This document shows, one piece after another, positions 6,220-14,486 of a stretch of DNA of 17,125 bases. The DNA is from JAOTYV01 sp041557595 (lineage in GTDB: Bacteria > Pseudomonadota > Alphaproteobacteria > UBA8366). A program made the position numbers and the translations under genes. The notes below the pieces were generated by a model. It saw only the letters and a program-made list of their open reading frames with translations. It did no database searches and was not told the DNA's origin. Numbering within the stretch: position 1 is the stretch's first letter; each line of letters begins with the position of its first letter. Where the stretch lies: the NCBI GenBank assembly GCA_041557595.1, contig JBFFGE010000095.1, positions 1 to 17,125 of the forward strand, given 5' to 3'.

Positions 6220-8982
6220 CTATTGTCCCAACCGTTCGAGGATCGCAGGGACATGCACCTGGTCGGATTTGTAATTGCCGGTCAGCGTGTACATGACCAA
6301 ATTCACGCCGAAGCGATAGGCCATTTCGCGCTGGCGCTCGCCGCCCGGCACAACCGCGAACATCGGTCTGCCGCTGCCATCCATCGCCCAGGCCGCGGCC
6401 CAATCATGACTGCCGACCAGGATCCGCGAGACGCCATCGTTGCTCCGCGCGTTGCCGCGCTCGACCCAGACCTGATTGCCCGACCACCGGCCCGGAAAGT
6501 CCTGCATCAGATAGAATGCTTTCGTCAGCACATGGTCCGGCGGCACCGGCTCGAGCGGCGGCAGCTTGAGGCCGCGGGTGATCTGTCGCAAGACTTGCGC
6601 CGGACGGCTGATGAACGCCGCGCTCACCGTTTGGTCGCGCGTGTCGAACAGGATCGTGCCGCCATTCTGCAGGTAGCGGTTCAATTTCGCGATCGTGGTC
6701 GGCGCCGGTGTCGATTGTTCGGCGGATATCGGCCAATAGAGCAGCGCATAGAACGCCAGTTCGTCGTCGGCGATATCGACGGCAATTGGCGCGCCGACCT
6801 CCACCGCCGTGCGCTGGTTCAAGACATCGGTAAGACCGGTGAGGCCGGCTCGGCTGACATTGTCGATCGCGTCGTCGCCGGTAATGACGTAGGCAAGCCG
6901 CGTCGCCAGGCTGGCTTCGAGCGCCCTCGCGTCGGGACCGCCGGCGCTTTGTGCGCTCGCCGTGGATGCCATCAAAACGATGCCGGCGAAGACGATGACG
7001 CCGACGGCGGCGCCTTGCGAGACGGGTTTCCGAAGGCCGCGCAGCCGCAGGGTGTCCCGCAGGATGCCGCGCAAGGCGAGACTGGCAATAATGTCGGCGA
7101 GCAATAGCAGCAAGGCGGCGACCAGCAGCGACGGTTTGAGGTCGAATTCCTCGGCGTTGACATAGGCCTGCCGTTCTATTGTCCCCGGCATGGCGCCCAG
7201 CGGCGCCAGGGACTCGATTTGCGGCGACAGGTTGAGCGCGCGCCGGGTATCGCCGAACCCGTAATAGCCGGGAGGATGCCGCGGGCCGGATTTCGTGCTT
7301 GCAAAGGCGCCGGCGGGAATGGCGGTCGCAGCGGCGTCCGGTTTGGTTGCCTGACCGAAGCCGTTTAGCGTTTCCAGCGGCGGCAGCGGCCGCTTTTCAA
7401 TCTTGTCCGCGTCGACGCCCCGGCTCGTGGCCAGAATACGCCGCATCAGCTCAATGAACAGACCGGACAAGGGCAGGTTCGTCCATGCGGTATTCGCTGT
7501 CGTGTGGATCAGAACCAGCCGCCCCTTGCCCCGGCGTTCCTGGGTCACCAGGGGCGTTCCATCTGACAGCCGCGCCCAGGTCTTCGCCGCCAGGTCGAGC
7601 GACGGCTCCGCCAGGACCTGGCGGGAAATCGTGACGTCCGGCGGGATCACCAATCCCCGGAACGGGCTCTCCTCGCTGAATGGCGTCAGCCGGGCCGGTT
7701 GGCTCCAGAGCAACACGCCGCCCAAATCGCGGCCGCCGCGGCGCAATCGCACCGGCGTCAATGTGTCGTCGATGTCGCGCGCAAGCCGCGGGCCGGCGAA
7801 TCGGAGCAGCAGGCCGCCATCCTCGATCCACGCGGTCAGCGCCACCACGTCAGTTTCGGCCATCGCATGTTCGTCGGGCCAGATCATGACCGCCCGGCCG
7901 GATGCAAGGAGATTGGCGACGCTGCCATGTTTGAGGTCCGAGAACGGCCGCAGCGCGCGTTCGATGTAATAGGTCTCGTTCAACAGTGACGGTCCGCTGT
8001 CCAAGGGGCGATCTGAAATGAGGCCGACCGGCCGCCGCCGCCAGCGTTCGTCGAGCAGGGCCACCGCGGCGGCGCTGTTCTGCTGTTCGATGGCAATTCG
8101 GGTGACTTCGTTGCGCAACTCGACGGGAAGGTCGATTTGCGCCGTCGCCTCGACCTCGCCGGGCTCGAAGGGTACCGCGGTGCGGCTCAACGGCCGCCCA
8201 TCCTCGGCATAGGCGCGCACGATCGCCGTTTCGGCGGCGCCTCCCGGAGCGCGCCGGACCGTCGCGGAAAGCGTCGCCTCCAGCGCATCCGGCGGCAACA
8301 GCGTCTTGGGCAGCTTGTCGGCGGGGTCGGCAAACAGGCGGACGCGGCCCTGCCGCGAGAGCGACTCGGACAGGGATTTCGCCTGGGGACCGTCGAGCCC
8401 GTCGGACAGCCAAAGGACCAGTTTGTTCTCCCCTAGGGTCAATCCATCGATGGCGGGTATCACCGCCTGGCGGTCGGTCGGCCAGGGTTTCGGGCGCAAT
8501 TGATCGATCGCGCCGCGCGCCTCCGACGGTTTCAGGACGCCGGTAATCACGGGCTTTGCCGCCGCGCCGCTCGGCGCGGTGGTGATCAGGACGGTGCCGC
8601 GGCCCTCGCGCTCGGCCTGGGCAACGGTCTGGCGCATCGCGGATTGGCGGGCCGGCCAGTTGGGCGCGGCCGCCCAGCCATCGTCGACGACAAGAAGCAC
8701 CGCGCCTCGTCCCGGCAATTGGTCGCCGGGATTGATCAGCGGATGCGCCAGCGCCAGGATAAACGCGGCGACCATCGCGAGACGCAGCAGGATCAGCCAG
8801 AGCGGCGAGCTGTCGGGCGTTTTTTCGCGGCTGATCAAGCCGAAGAGCAGACGAATTGCCGGGAACCGCACCTGGCGCGGGGCCGGCGGCGTGACGCGCA
8901 GCAGCCACCAAAGCAGCGGCAATAGCAGCAGCGCCAGTAAAATCCAGGGCGTGACGAAGGCGATCGGGCCAAGGCTCAGCAT
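6220..8982 (-). CDS. BatA-like / DUF4159 membrane protein
   Basis: A 920-residue membrane protein. The N-terminus is of the BatA type: a hydrophobic helix at about 9-30, the RFPAIRLL segment, and a second helix at about 61-84. A degenerate VWA-like domain follows (AVLLVVDDGWAAAPNW at 94-109, LVLWLSDG at 188-195); the usual D-x-S-x-S is replaced by DDGWAA, so metal binding is doubtful. Two more helices sit at about 618-641 and 657-677. The C-terminal 230 residues are DUF4159 (LAYVITGDDAIDNVSRAGL at 697-713, FYALLYWPIS, LNRYLQNGGTILFDTRD, MAYRFGVNLVMYTLTGNYKSDQVH). It is tightly packed: three bases after the DUF58 stop and three before the next start. Families with this layout accompany MoxR and DUF58 genes; the biochemical role is not known. 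Confidence 0.88.
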   Translation of the reverse strand: MLSLGPIAFVTPWILLALLLLPLLWWLLRVTPPAPRQVRFPAIRLLFGLISREKTPDSSPLWLILLRLAMVAAFILALAHPLINPGDQLPGRGAVLLVVDDGWAAAPNWPARQSAMRQTVAQAEREGRGTVLITTAPSGAAAKPVITGVLKPSEARGAIDQLRPKPWPTDRQAVIPAIDGLTLGENKLVLWLSDGLDGPQAKSLSESLSRQGRVRLFADPADKLPKTLLPPDALEATLSATVRRAPGGAAETAIVRAYAEDGRPLSRTAVPFEPGEVEATAQIDLPVELRNEVTRIAIEQQNSAAAVALLDERWRRRPVGLISDRPLDSGPSLLNETYYIERALRPFSDLKHGSVANLLASGRAVMIWPDEHAMAETDVVALTAWIEDGGLLLRFAGPRLARDIDDTLTPVRLRRGGRDLGGVLLWSQPARLTPFSEESPFRGLVIPPDVTISRQVLAEPSLDLAAKTWARLSDGTPLVTQERRGKGRLVLIHTTANTAWTNLPLSGLFIELMRRILATSRGVDADKIEKRPLPPLETLNGFGQATKPDAAATAIPAGAFASTKSGPRHPPGYYGFGDTRRALNLSPQIESLAPLGAMPGTIERQAYVNAEEFDLKPSLLVAALLLLLADIIASLALRGILRDTLRLRGLRKPVSQGAAVGVIVFAGIVLMASTASAQSAGGPDARALEASLATRLAYVITGDDAIDNVSRAGLTGLTDVLNQRTAVEVGAPIAVDIADDELAFYALLYWPISAEQSTPAPTTIAKLNRYLQNGGTILFDTRDQTVSAAFISRPAQVLRQITRGLKLPPLEPVPPDHVLTKAFYLMQDFPGRWSGNQVWVERGNARSNDGVSRILVGSHDWAAAWAMDGSGRPMFAVVPGGERQREMAYRFGVNLVMYTLTGNYKSDQVHVPAILERLGQ

Positions 8983-8985
8983 CGC

Positions 8986-9888
8986 CTAGCTCCTCACCTC
9001 GGGCATCATCGCCATGAATAGGGCGAGCAGCGCCGATTCCGGCGACTGGTCGGTCAGGTGGTGGCGGTAACCCCAACCGAGCCGGCGCGCAATCCTGCTC
9101 AAACCATCGATTTGCGCGTCGATTCGCTCCTGGTATTCCGGTCGCACCGTTTCCACCCGGCTCAGCAGGGTCTGCTCCTCGCCTTCGAATCCGCTGAACC
9201 GGACGCGGCCGCGAAACGGCAGGTAGCGTTCCGCCGGGTCCAGAATTTGCAGAATCTGCCCGCGCACGCCCCGGCTGGCGAGCGCCAGGAGGGCAGCCTC
9301 CAGCTTGTCCAGCGGCGCCAGGAAATCGCCCATCAGGACCGCCTGCGCATAGCGCGGTAACGGCGCGCTCGGCGGCAGGCTGGTATCGGCGTTCGCCGGC
9401 GGCACCTGGTTCGGGGCAAAGACGGTGGCGTTCAATCGATTGAACGCGGCCCTGCCCGTGGCCGGCGGCGAATCCCCGCCCAGCAGGGCAAACCGCTCGC
9501 CGCCCCGCATCAACAGGGCCGATAGGGCCACCAGGAGCAGATCGGTGCGGTCGCGTTTCGTGGGCAGCGCCTTGCCGGAGCGGTATTCCATCGACGGCGA
9601 GGTGTCGCGCCACATCCAGATGCTTTGCGCCGCTTCCCATTCGGATTCGCGCACAAAAATATGCTGCGATTTTGCCGATTGCCGCCAGTCGATATGGTTG
9701 GCCTGATCGCCCGGGCCGTACCGCCGGAATTGCCAGAAGGCTTCGCCCTGTCCGACCCGGCGGCGGCCATGGACGCCTTGCGCCACGGTGGATGCCACGC
9801 GTTCCGCGGCAACCAGGAGAGGTGGGAACCGGGAGGCGAGGTGTTCGGCTCTTTCCTGAGCCGCCAGGGTGCTTGCGGGTCCTACCAT
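8986..9888 (-). CDS. DUF58 domain protein
   Basis: A 300-residue soluble protein of the DUF58 family, the usual partner of MoxR ATPases. The family signature is clear: RRYGPGD (55-61) followed by HIDWRQSAK (65-73). A VWA-like segment comes next, with an intact D95-T-S97-P-S99 metal-site motif in MWRDTSPSM. No membrane helix is visible, unlike some DUF58 members. The frame begins 30 bases after the moxR stop; no strong ribosome binding site is seen, so translation may depend on coupling to moxR. In related systems MoxR and VWA proteins are thought to cooperate in folding or activating other proteins; here the presumed targets are the two membrane proteins encoded downstream. Confidence 0.92.
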   Translation of the reverse strand: MVGPASTLAAQERAEHLASRFPPLLVAAERVASTVAQGVHGRRRVGQGEAFWQFRRYGPGDQANHIDWRQSAKSQHIFVRESEWEAAQSIWMWRDTSPSMEYRSGKALPTKRDRTDLLLVALSALLMRGGERFALLGGDSPPATGRAAFNRLNATVFAPNQVPPANADTSLPPSAPLPRYAQAVLMGDFLAPLDKLEAALLALASRGVRGQILQILDPAERYLPFRGRVRFSGFEGEEQTLLSRVETVRPEYQERIDAQIDGLSRIARRLGWGYRHHLTDQSPESALLALFMAMMPEVRS

Positions 9889-9918
9889 TGGGCGGTCAAT
9901 GTCCGGTCAAGAATTCGG

Positions 9919-10938
9919 TCAATCCAAACGCTCGCACATGCGGGCGATGATTGATTCGATTGTTATACCCTCGGCGCGGGCGGCAAAATTGAGCGCCATG
10001 CGATGGCGCAGGACGGGCGGCGCCAAGGCAACGATATCGTCGACCGACGGTGCGAGCCGTCCCTGCAGCAGCGCGCGCGCCCGGCAGGCCAGCATCAACG
10101 ACTGACTGGCGCGCGGGCCCGGTCCCCAGGCGACATGCGCGACGACCTCTTCCAGATCGCTGCTTTCCGGCCGTCCGGCGCGGACGATCTTGAGAATGCT
10201 TTCGACCACGCTTTCGCCGACCGGCAGGCGGCGGACGACATGCTGCGCCGCCATGAGAGTGTCCGCATCGAGGATCGAAGAGGCGAGGTTTTCCGCCGTG
10301 CCGGTGGTCTCGACCATCATCCGGCGCTCCGCGACCTCGTCCGGGTAGCCGACGTCGATCTGGATCAGGAACCGGTCCAGCTGCGCTTCCGGTAGCGGGT
10401 AGGTGCCCTCCTGCTCCAACGGGTTCTGGGTCGCCAACACATGGAACGGCCGCGGCAGTTCATGATATTCGCCCGCGATGGAGACCCGCATTTCCTGCAT
10501 CGCCTGGAGCAGGGCGGACTGCGTTCGCGGGCTCGCGCGGTTGATTTCGTCGGCCATCAGCAATTGGCAAAAAACCGGGCCCTTGATGAACCGGAACGAG
10601 CGATGACCGCTGTCGGATTCCTCCAGCACCTCGGAGCCGAGGATATCCGCCGGCATCAGGTCCGGCGTGAATTGGATGCGGCGATCCTGCAGCCCGAGCA
10701 CGGTGCCGAGCGTTTCGACCAGCCGCGTCTTGGCGAGGCCGGGAACGCCGATCAGCAGCGCATGGCCGCCCGATAGCAGCGTGATCAGGCTTTGCTCGAC
10801 CACGTGTTCTTGCCCGAATATCACCGTGCCGACCGATTCCCGCACGCGTGCGAGTTTTTGGCCGGTGTCCTCGATCGCCCTGTCCAGCGACAGCGCGTCG
10901 TCGGAGGCGTCGGCAGTGCTGGATTTCGCAGGGTCCAA
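9919..10938 (-). CDS. MoxR family AAA+ ATPase
   Basis: A 339-residue AAA+ ATPase of the MoxR family, a chaperone-like ATPase that works with VWA-domain proteins. Visible motifs: Walker A GVPGLAKT (64-71), Walker B LLMADE (126-131), sensor 1 LATQNP (168-173) and LDRF (187-190). The C-terminal lid domain covers about 235-339. The start codon is TTG, not ATG: its complement CAA is at 10936-10938, and AGGAG (minus strand, 10946-10950) lies seven bases upstream, which fixes the start well. It is the first gene of a four-gene operon, with DUF58 30 bases behind. The start is only 49 bases from that of the divergent DUF1285 gene, so promoters must overlap the neighbouring coding ends. Confidence 0.95.
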   Translation of the reverse strand: MDPAKSSTADASDDALSLDRAIEDTGQKLARVRESVGTVIFGQEHVVEQSLITLLSGGHALLIGVPGLAKTRLVETLGTVLGLQDRRIQFTPDLMPADILGSEVLEESDSGHRSFRFIKGPVFCQLLMADEINRASPRTQSALLQAMQEMRVSIAGEYHELPRPFHVLATQNPLEQEGTYPLPEAQLDRFLIQIDVGYPDEVAERRMMVETTGTAENLASSILDADTLMAAQHVVRRLPVGESVVESILKIVRAGRPESSDLEEVVAHVAWGPGPRASQSLMLACRARALLQGRLAPSVDDIVALAPPVLRHRMALNFAARAEGITIESIIARMCERLD

Positions 10939-10987
10939 GGTCTATCTCCTATGGCCGAATATGTTAAAACCGTTATATGAGCGGGCG
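10939..10987. promoter_or_regulatory. Short divergent intergenic region moxR / DUF1285
   Basis: Only 49 bases separate the two divergent start codons. The region contains the moxR ribosome binding site (10946-10950). On the minus strand TATAAC (10972-10977) is a possible -10 for moxR, with a weak TTGCTT 16 bases upstream inside the DUF1285 gene. No convincing promoter for DUF1285 is seen; it may lie within the moxR 5' end. Confidence 0.3.
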
Positions 10988-11584
10988 ATGAGCAAGCAAA
11001 CCCCAAATCCGACCGATCTCGTCAAGTTGATAGACAGCCATCGACTTGGCGCCGAGCCGGGGGCGTCGCCGAAATGGGATTTCGACCCGGAAATCTGCCG
11101 CGATTTCGGGTTTCGCATCGGCCGCGACGGAACGTGGTATTACCGGGACTCGCCAATTGGTCGAATCGCATTGTGCAAACTCTTTTCTTCGGTATTGCGG
11201 CATGACGGTAACGGTAACTTTTTCTTGGTTACGCCGGTAGAGCAAGGCCGTATTGATGTCGACGATGCACCCTTTACGGCAGTGGAAGTTATTATATCGG
11301 GTGCGGGACGGTCGCAGACCATAGTCTTTCGAACAAATTTGGACCATATGGTAACCGTCGGCCCGGAAAACCCGATCCGGGTATCGCAAGACCCGGAAAC
11401 CGGCGAGCCCTCGCCCTATGTGCTCGTCCGGGACAATCTCGAGGCCCTGATCCTGCGGCCGCAATTCTATGAACTCGTTGATATTGCAGAAGAACGCAAG
11501 ACGAATGATGGAACGGAATTCGGCGTCTGGAGTGCCGGGGTCTTCTTTCCATTGGGCACGGCGGATTTAGACGGACAGCCATGA
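10988..11584 (+). CDS. DUF1285 domain protein
   Basis: A 198-residue soluble protein matching the DUF1285 family along most of its length. Characteristic stretches are FRIGRDGTWYYRDSPIGR (42-59), LCKLFSSVLRHDGNGNFFLV (62-81), TPVEQGRIDVDDAPF (82-96) and, near the end, WSAGVFFPLG. The family has no established biochemical function. Start chosen at 10988 (MSKQTPNP); an in-frame ATG at 10961 would add nine residues but is close to the moxR start, and neither has a strong ribosome binding site. Its TGA overlaps the ATG of the Nudix gene (ATGA), so the two are translationally coupled. It heads a DUF1285-Nudix-CCA transferase operon. Confidence 0.88.
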   Translation: MSKQTPNPTDLVKLIDSHRLGAEPGASPKWDFDPEICRDFGFRIGRDGTWYYRDSPIGRIALCKLFSSVLRHDGNGNFFLVTPVEQGRIDVDDAPFTAVEVIISGAGRSQTIVFRTNLDHMVTVGPENPIRVSQDPETGEPSPYVLVRDNLEALILRPQFYELVDIAEERKTNDGTEFGVWSAGVFFPLGTADLDGQP

Positions 11585-12207
11585 ACCGAGACCTGATCAT
11601 CAAGCAGTTGGAAGACGTCCGCACCGGCCGTTGGGGATCGGGCATGGCGCGGTCCGAGCGGACCGAACGGGGGGATCACGATCTCAACCCCGGCATGCCG
11701 AAACCGGCAAAACTGAAGCCCGCGGCGGTGCTGGTGCCGATCGTCGACCGGCCGGACGGCATGACGATCCTGCTGACCCAGCGGACGGATCATCTAAACG
11801 ACCATGCCGGGCAGATCGCGTTTCCGGGCGGCCGGGCCGAGCCCACGGATCGGAATTTGCAGGCGACCGCCCTGCGCGAAACCGAGGAAGAGGTCGGGCT
11901 GACGCGCGACCGGATCGAGCTGGTCGGGCAACTCGATATTTATGTCACCCGCACCGGGTTCGAGGTGACGCCGGTGGTCGGCATCGTCAATCCGCCGTTT
12001 CCCGTGAAGCCCGACCCTTTCGAGGTGGCGGATGTGTTCGAAGTCCCGCTTTCCTTCATCGTCGACCCCGACAATCATGTGCAGGACAGCCGGATACATA
12101 ATGGCGTGACCCGGTTGTTTTATGTCCTGCCCTATGAAGGCCGCTATATCTGGGGGGCAACGGCGGGCATGCTGGTGAATCTCTCCGAAGTCCTGCGCGG
12201 CGCCTGA
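11581..12207 (+). CDS. CoA pyrophosphatase (Nudix hydrolase, NudL/YeaB-like)
   Basis: A 208-residue Nudix hydrolase. The CoA-pyrophosphatase signature is visible: LLTQRTDHLNDHAGQIAFPGG (64-84) leading into the Nudix box ALRETEEEVGL (97-107), whose R99-E100 and E103-E104 are the expected metal-binding residues. The glutamate that normally opens the box is not in the classical place, which also occurs in this subgroup. Relatives hydrolyse CoA and oxidised CoA to 3',5'-ADP and 4'-phosphopantetheine. The start overlaps the DUF1285 stop by ATGA. CCA transferase follows after 36 bases. Substrate is inferred from family motifs only. Confidence 0.9.
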   Translation: MNRDLIIKQLEDVRTGRWGSGMARSERTERGDHDLNPGMPKPAKLKPAAVLVPIVDRPDGMTILLTQRTDHLNDHAGQIAFPGGRAEPTDRNLQATALRETEEEVGLTRDRIELVGQLDIYVTRTGFEVTPVVGIVNPPFPVKPDPFEVADVFEVPLSFIVDPDNHVQDSRIHNGVTRLFYVLPYEGRYIWGATAGMLVNLSEVLRGA

Positions 12208-12243
12208 CAGGATCGCCAGCACCATGCCCCGGATCGATAGGCG

Positions 12244-13491
12244 ATGACCCACCGGCTTGAGCCGCAACCCTGGATGACCGACAAGAATACGGTTGCCGTG
12301 CTGGACGCCCTGGAAGCGGCTGGCGCGACGGCGCGGTTCGTCGGCGGTTGCGTGCGGGACGCCGTGCTGGGCCGAGCAATCCGGGATGTCGATATTGCGA
12401 CCGATGCGGTTCCCGATGCCATCATGGCCGCACTGCGCAAGCGCCGCATCAAGGTGGTGCCGACCGGGATCAGCCACGGCACGGTGACCGCGATCGTCGG
12501 CGGCACACCGTTTGAAATCACCACGTTGCGCCATGACGTCGAGACCGATGGGCGCCATGCCACGGTGGCCTTTACCGACGATTGGGACGCCGATGCGAGC
12601 CGGCGCGACTTCACCTTTAACGCATTGTCGCTCGAACGGGACGGCACGCTGCACGATCCGTTCGGCGGCCTCGCCGATTTGCATGCCGGACGGGTGCGGT
12701 TTGTCGGCGACCCGCGGCAACGGCTGACCGAGGATATCCTGCGGCTGCTGCGTTTCTTCCGCTTTCACGCCTATTACGGCAAGGGCGCGCCCGATCCGGA
12801 CGGGTTGGCCGCCTGCCGCGCGATGGCGTCCGAACTGGCCCGGCTGTCCGCCGAACGGGTTCTGGCGGAATTGTCGAAATTGTTTCTTGCGCCCGATCCG
12901 GTTCCGGCCGTTCGGGCCTTGGTTGAGGTGGGCGCCGCGCGTGTGGTGTTGCGCGAACCGCTCGATGTGGACCGGTTCGGCCGGATGGTGACGTGCGAAG
13001 CGGCGGCGGCCGGAAAATATCCCGCGTTAGTGACGCCGAACGCGATGCGTCGGCTCGCGGCGCTGCTGCCCATGGATGCCGCCGACGCGGCCGCGCTCGC
13101 CCGCAATCTGAAGGCATCGAACGCGGATCGCGAGCGCCTCGTCGCCGTGGTTCAGGCGGATCCCGAGATTGCGGCGGATATGGATGCACTTGCGGTGCGG
13201 CGCGTGCTTTATCGCATCGGGGTCGAGCGATTCGTGGATCAGGTGCTCTTCATGGCGTCGATGCCGGCCGAGTGCGGCGACCGGCTCGATTTGATCGGCC
13301 CCGCGGTTCGCTGGCGTCGGCCGCGCTTCCCGGTGACGGGCGAGGATGTGCAGGCGCTCGGCGTTGCCGCCGGCCCCGCGGTTGGCCGCCTGTTGTCGGC
13401 GGTGGAGACATGGTGGGTCGAAGCGGATTTTGCCTCCGGCCGTGCGGCCTGCCTTGATGAATTGAAACGCCGGGCAACCGAAGAGTCGTGA
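12244..13491 (+). CDS. cca: CCA tRNA nucleotidyltransferase
   Basis: A 415-residue class II nucleotidyltransferase that adds or repairs the 3'-CCA of tRNA. Catalytic head: RFVGGCVRDAVLG (31-43) followed by the metal-binding D48-V-D50. Next come the RRDFTFNAL motif (120-128), DPFGGLADLHAGRVRFVG (138-155) and the nucleotide-selecting helix EDILRLLRFFRF (163-174). No HD domain is seen, as in most alphaproteobacterial enzymes. The start gives the usual short lead-in (LEPQPWM) before the catalytic domain; the ribosome binding site is weak (ATAGGCG). Poly(A) polymerase shares this fold, but length and the operon with Nudix and DUF1285 favour CCA addition. Converges with hemF, with hairpin element B between them. 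Confidence 0.92.
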   Translation: MTHRLEPQPWMTDKNTVAVLDALEAAGATARFVGGCVRDAVLGRAIRDVDIATDAVPDAIMAALRKRRIKVVPTGISHGTVTAIVGGTPFEITTLRHDVETDGRHATVAFTDDWDADASRRDFTFNALSLERDGTLHDPFGGLADLHAGRVRFVGDPRQRLTEDILRLLRFFRFHAYYGKGAPDPDGLAACRAMASELARLSAERVLAELSKLFLAPDPVPAVRALVEVGAARVVLREPLDVDRFGRMVTCEAAAAGKYPALVTPNAMRRLAALLPMDAADAAALARNLKASNADRERLVAVVQADPEIAADMDALAVRRVLYRIGVERFVDQVLFMASMPAECGDRLDLIGPAVRWRRPRFPVTGEDVQALGVAAGPAVGRLLSAVETWWVEADFASGRAACLDELKRRATEES

Positions 13492-13521
13492 TGTCCGTCT
13501 GTTCGCTGTTTCTGTCGCGAC

Positions 13522-13628
13522 CTGGAGCAAATCCCGAGCGAACCGGAACGGTTCGCGACGACGTATTTGCGTGAAATCAAAAAGATAGACCATTTCACGT
13601 GCGTCAATTTAAACAAGAAATGGTCTAG
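13522..13628 (-). repeat. Double-hairpin repeat element B (107 bp)
   Basis: The element fills most of the gap between the convergent cca and hemF genes. Read on the minus strand it begins with the CTAG (13625-13628) containing the hemF stop codon and ends in CCAG (13522-13525). Hairpin 1: an 11-bp perfect stem TAGACCATTTC/GAAATGGTCTA (13586-13596 with 13617-13627). Hairpin 2: outer stem GCAAAT/ATTTGC (13527-13532, 13565-13570) and inner 8-bp stem GCGAACCG/CGGTTCGC (13538-13545, 13549-13556). It aligns without gaps to element A (1578-1684): CTAGA at 1-5, GACGCAC at 24-30 and CTATCTTT at 41-48 are shared, and the pairing layout is the same with different stem bases. Could also act as a terminator for either gene. 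Confidence 0.7.
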
Positions 13629-14485
13629 GGCCAGCGTACTTCCGGCGGCATCGACATGAGAATGGCTTCGGGATTGCCGCCGGTCATCAGGCCGAATCGC
13701 GTGCCGCGGTCATACAGCAGGTTGAATTCCACATAGCGGCCGCGGCGAACCAATTGATGCTGCTTCTCCGCTTCGCTCCAAGGGTCGTTCATGCGCCGTC
13801 GCACGATTTCGCAATAGACCGATTCGAACGCGCGGCCGACGTCCCGGGTAAAGGCGAAATCCGCGTCCCAATCGCCGCTGTCGAGCGAATCGTAAAATAT
13901 TCCGCCGACCCCGCGCGGCTCGTTGCGATGCTTGATGAAAAAATACTCGTCGCACCACGCGCGGTAGCGGTCGTAATCGGCGACGTCGTGGCGGCCGCAG
14001 GCATCTTCGAACGCCTTGTGAAAGGCGGCGGTATCGTCGTCCCGCGGATAGGTCGGCGTCAGATCGCCGCCGCCGCCGAACCAGCCTTGCGAGGTGACGA
14101 TGTGCCGCGTGTTCATATGGGCGGCGGGAACGTGCGGCGATTGCGGGTGGGCGACCAGCGAAATGCCGCTCGCCCAGAACCGTCCGTCCGCGTCCGCGCC
14201 GGTCACCTCCTTGCGGAAGGCCTCGGAGAAGACCCCGCTCACCGTGGAGACATTGACGCCGACCTTTTCGAAGACACGGCCGCGCATCGCCGACATGACG
14301 CCGCCGCCGCCGTCTTCCAACTCGGTATCGGGACGCGTCCAGGAGGTGCGCTCGAAGGTGCCGGGCGCGCGGTCCGCCAGCGGGCCGTCATAGTCGCGTT
14401 CGATCGCTTCGAAGGCGTCGCAGATCGAGTCGCGCAGGGATTCGAACCAGCGGGTGGCTTGGTTTTGTCGTTCGGTTTCGGCCAT
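13625..14485 (-). CDS. hemF: Oxygen-dependent coproporphyrinogen III oxidase
   Basis: A 286-residue HemF, which turns coproporphyrinogen III into protoporphyrinogen IX with O2 in haem synthesis. Motifs in order: GGGGVMSAMRGRVFEKVGVN (59-78), GISLVAHPQSPHVPAAHMN (107-125), GWFGGGGDLTPTYP (134-147), WCDEYFFIKHRNEPRGVGG (177-195) and the C-terminal YVEFNLLYDRGTRFGLMTGG (251-270). The start at 14485 (MAETERQNQ) is preferred: it lies one base after the trmL stop, whereas an in-frame ATG at 14539 would overlap trmL by 53 bases. No clear ribosome binding site, so coupling to trmL translation is likely. A haem enzyme gene next to cytochrome bc1 genes fits aerobic respiration. Confidence 0.96.
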   Translation of the reverse strand: MAETERQNQATRWFESLRDSICDAFEAIERDYDGPLADRAPGTFERTSWTRPDTELEDGGGGVMSAMRGRVFEKVGVNVSTVSGVFSEAFRKEVTGADADGRFWASGISLVAHPQSPHVPAAHMNTRHIVTSQGWFGGGGDLTPTYPRDDDTAAFHKAFEDACGRHDVADYDRYRAWCDEYFFIKHRNEPRGVGGIFYDSLDSGDWDADFAFTRDVGRAFESVYCEIVRRRMNDPWSEAEKQHQLVRRGRYVEFNLLYDRGTRFGLMTGGNPEAILMSMPPEVRWP

Positions 14486-14486
14486 T

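Noticed and set aside
5701..7107. 468-residue plus-strand frame
   Set aside because: It is antisense to the junction of two well-supported membrane protein genes, and rich in Arg, Gln and Asp as expected of a shadow frame.
7850..9640. 596-residue minus-strand frame
   Set aside because: It overlaps DUF58 and the DUF4159 protein in another frame; its Arg/Pro/Gly-rich composition and lack of any family motif mark it as spurious.
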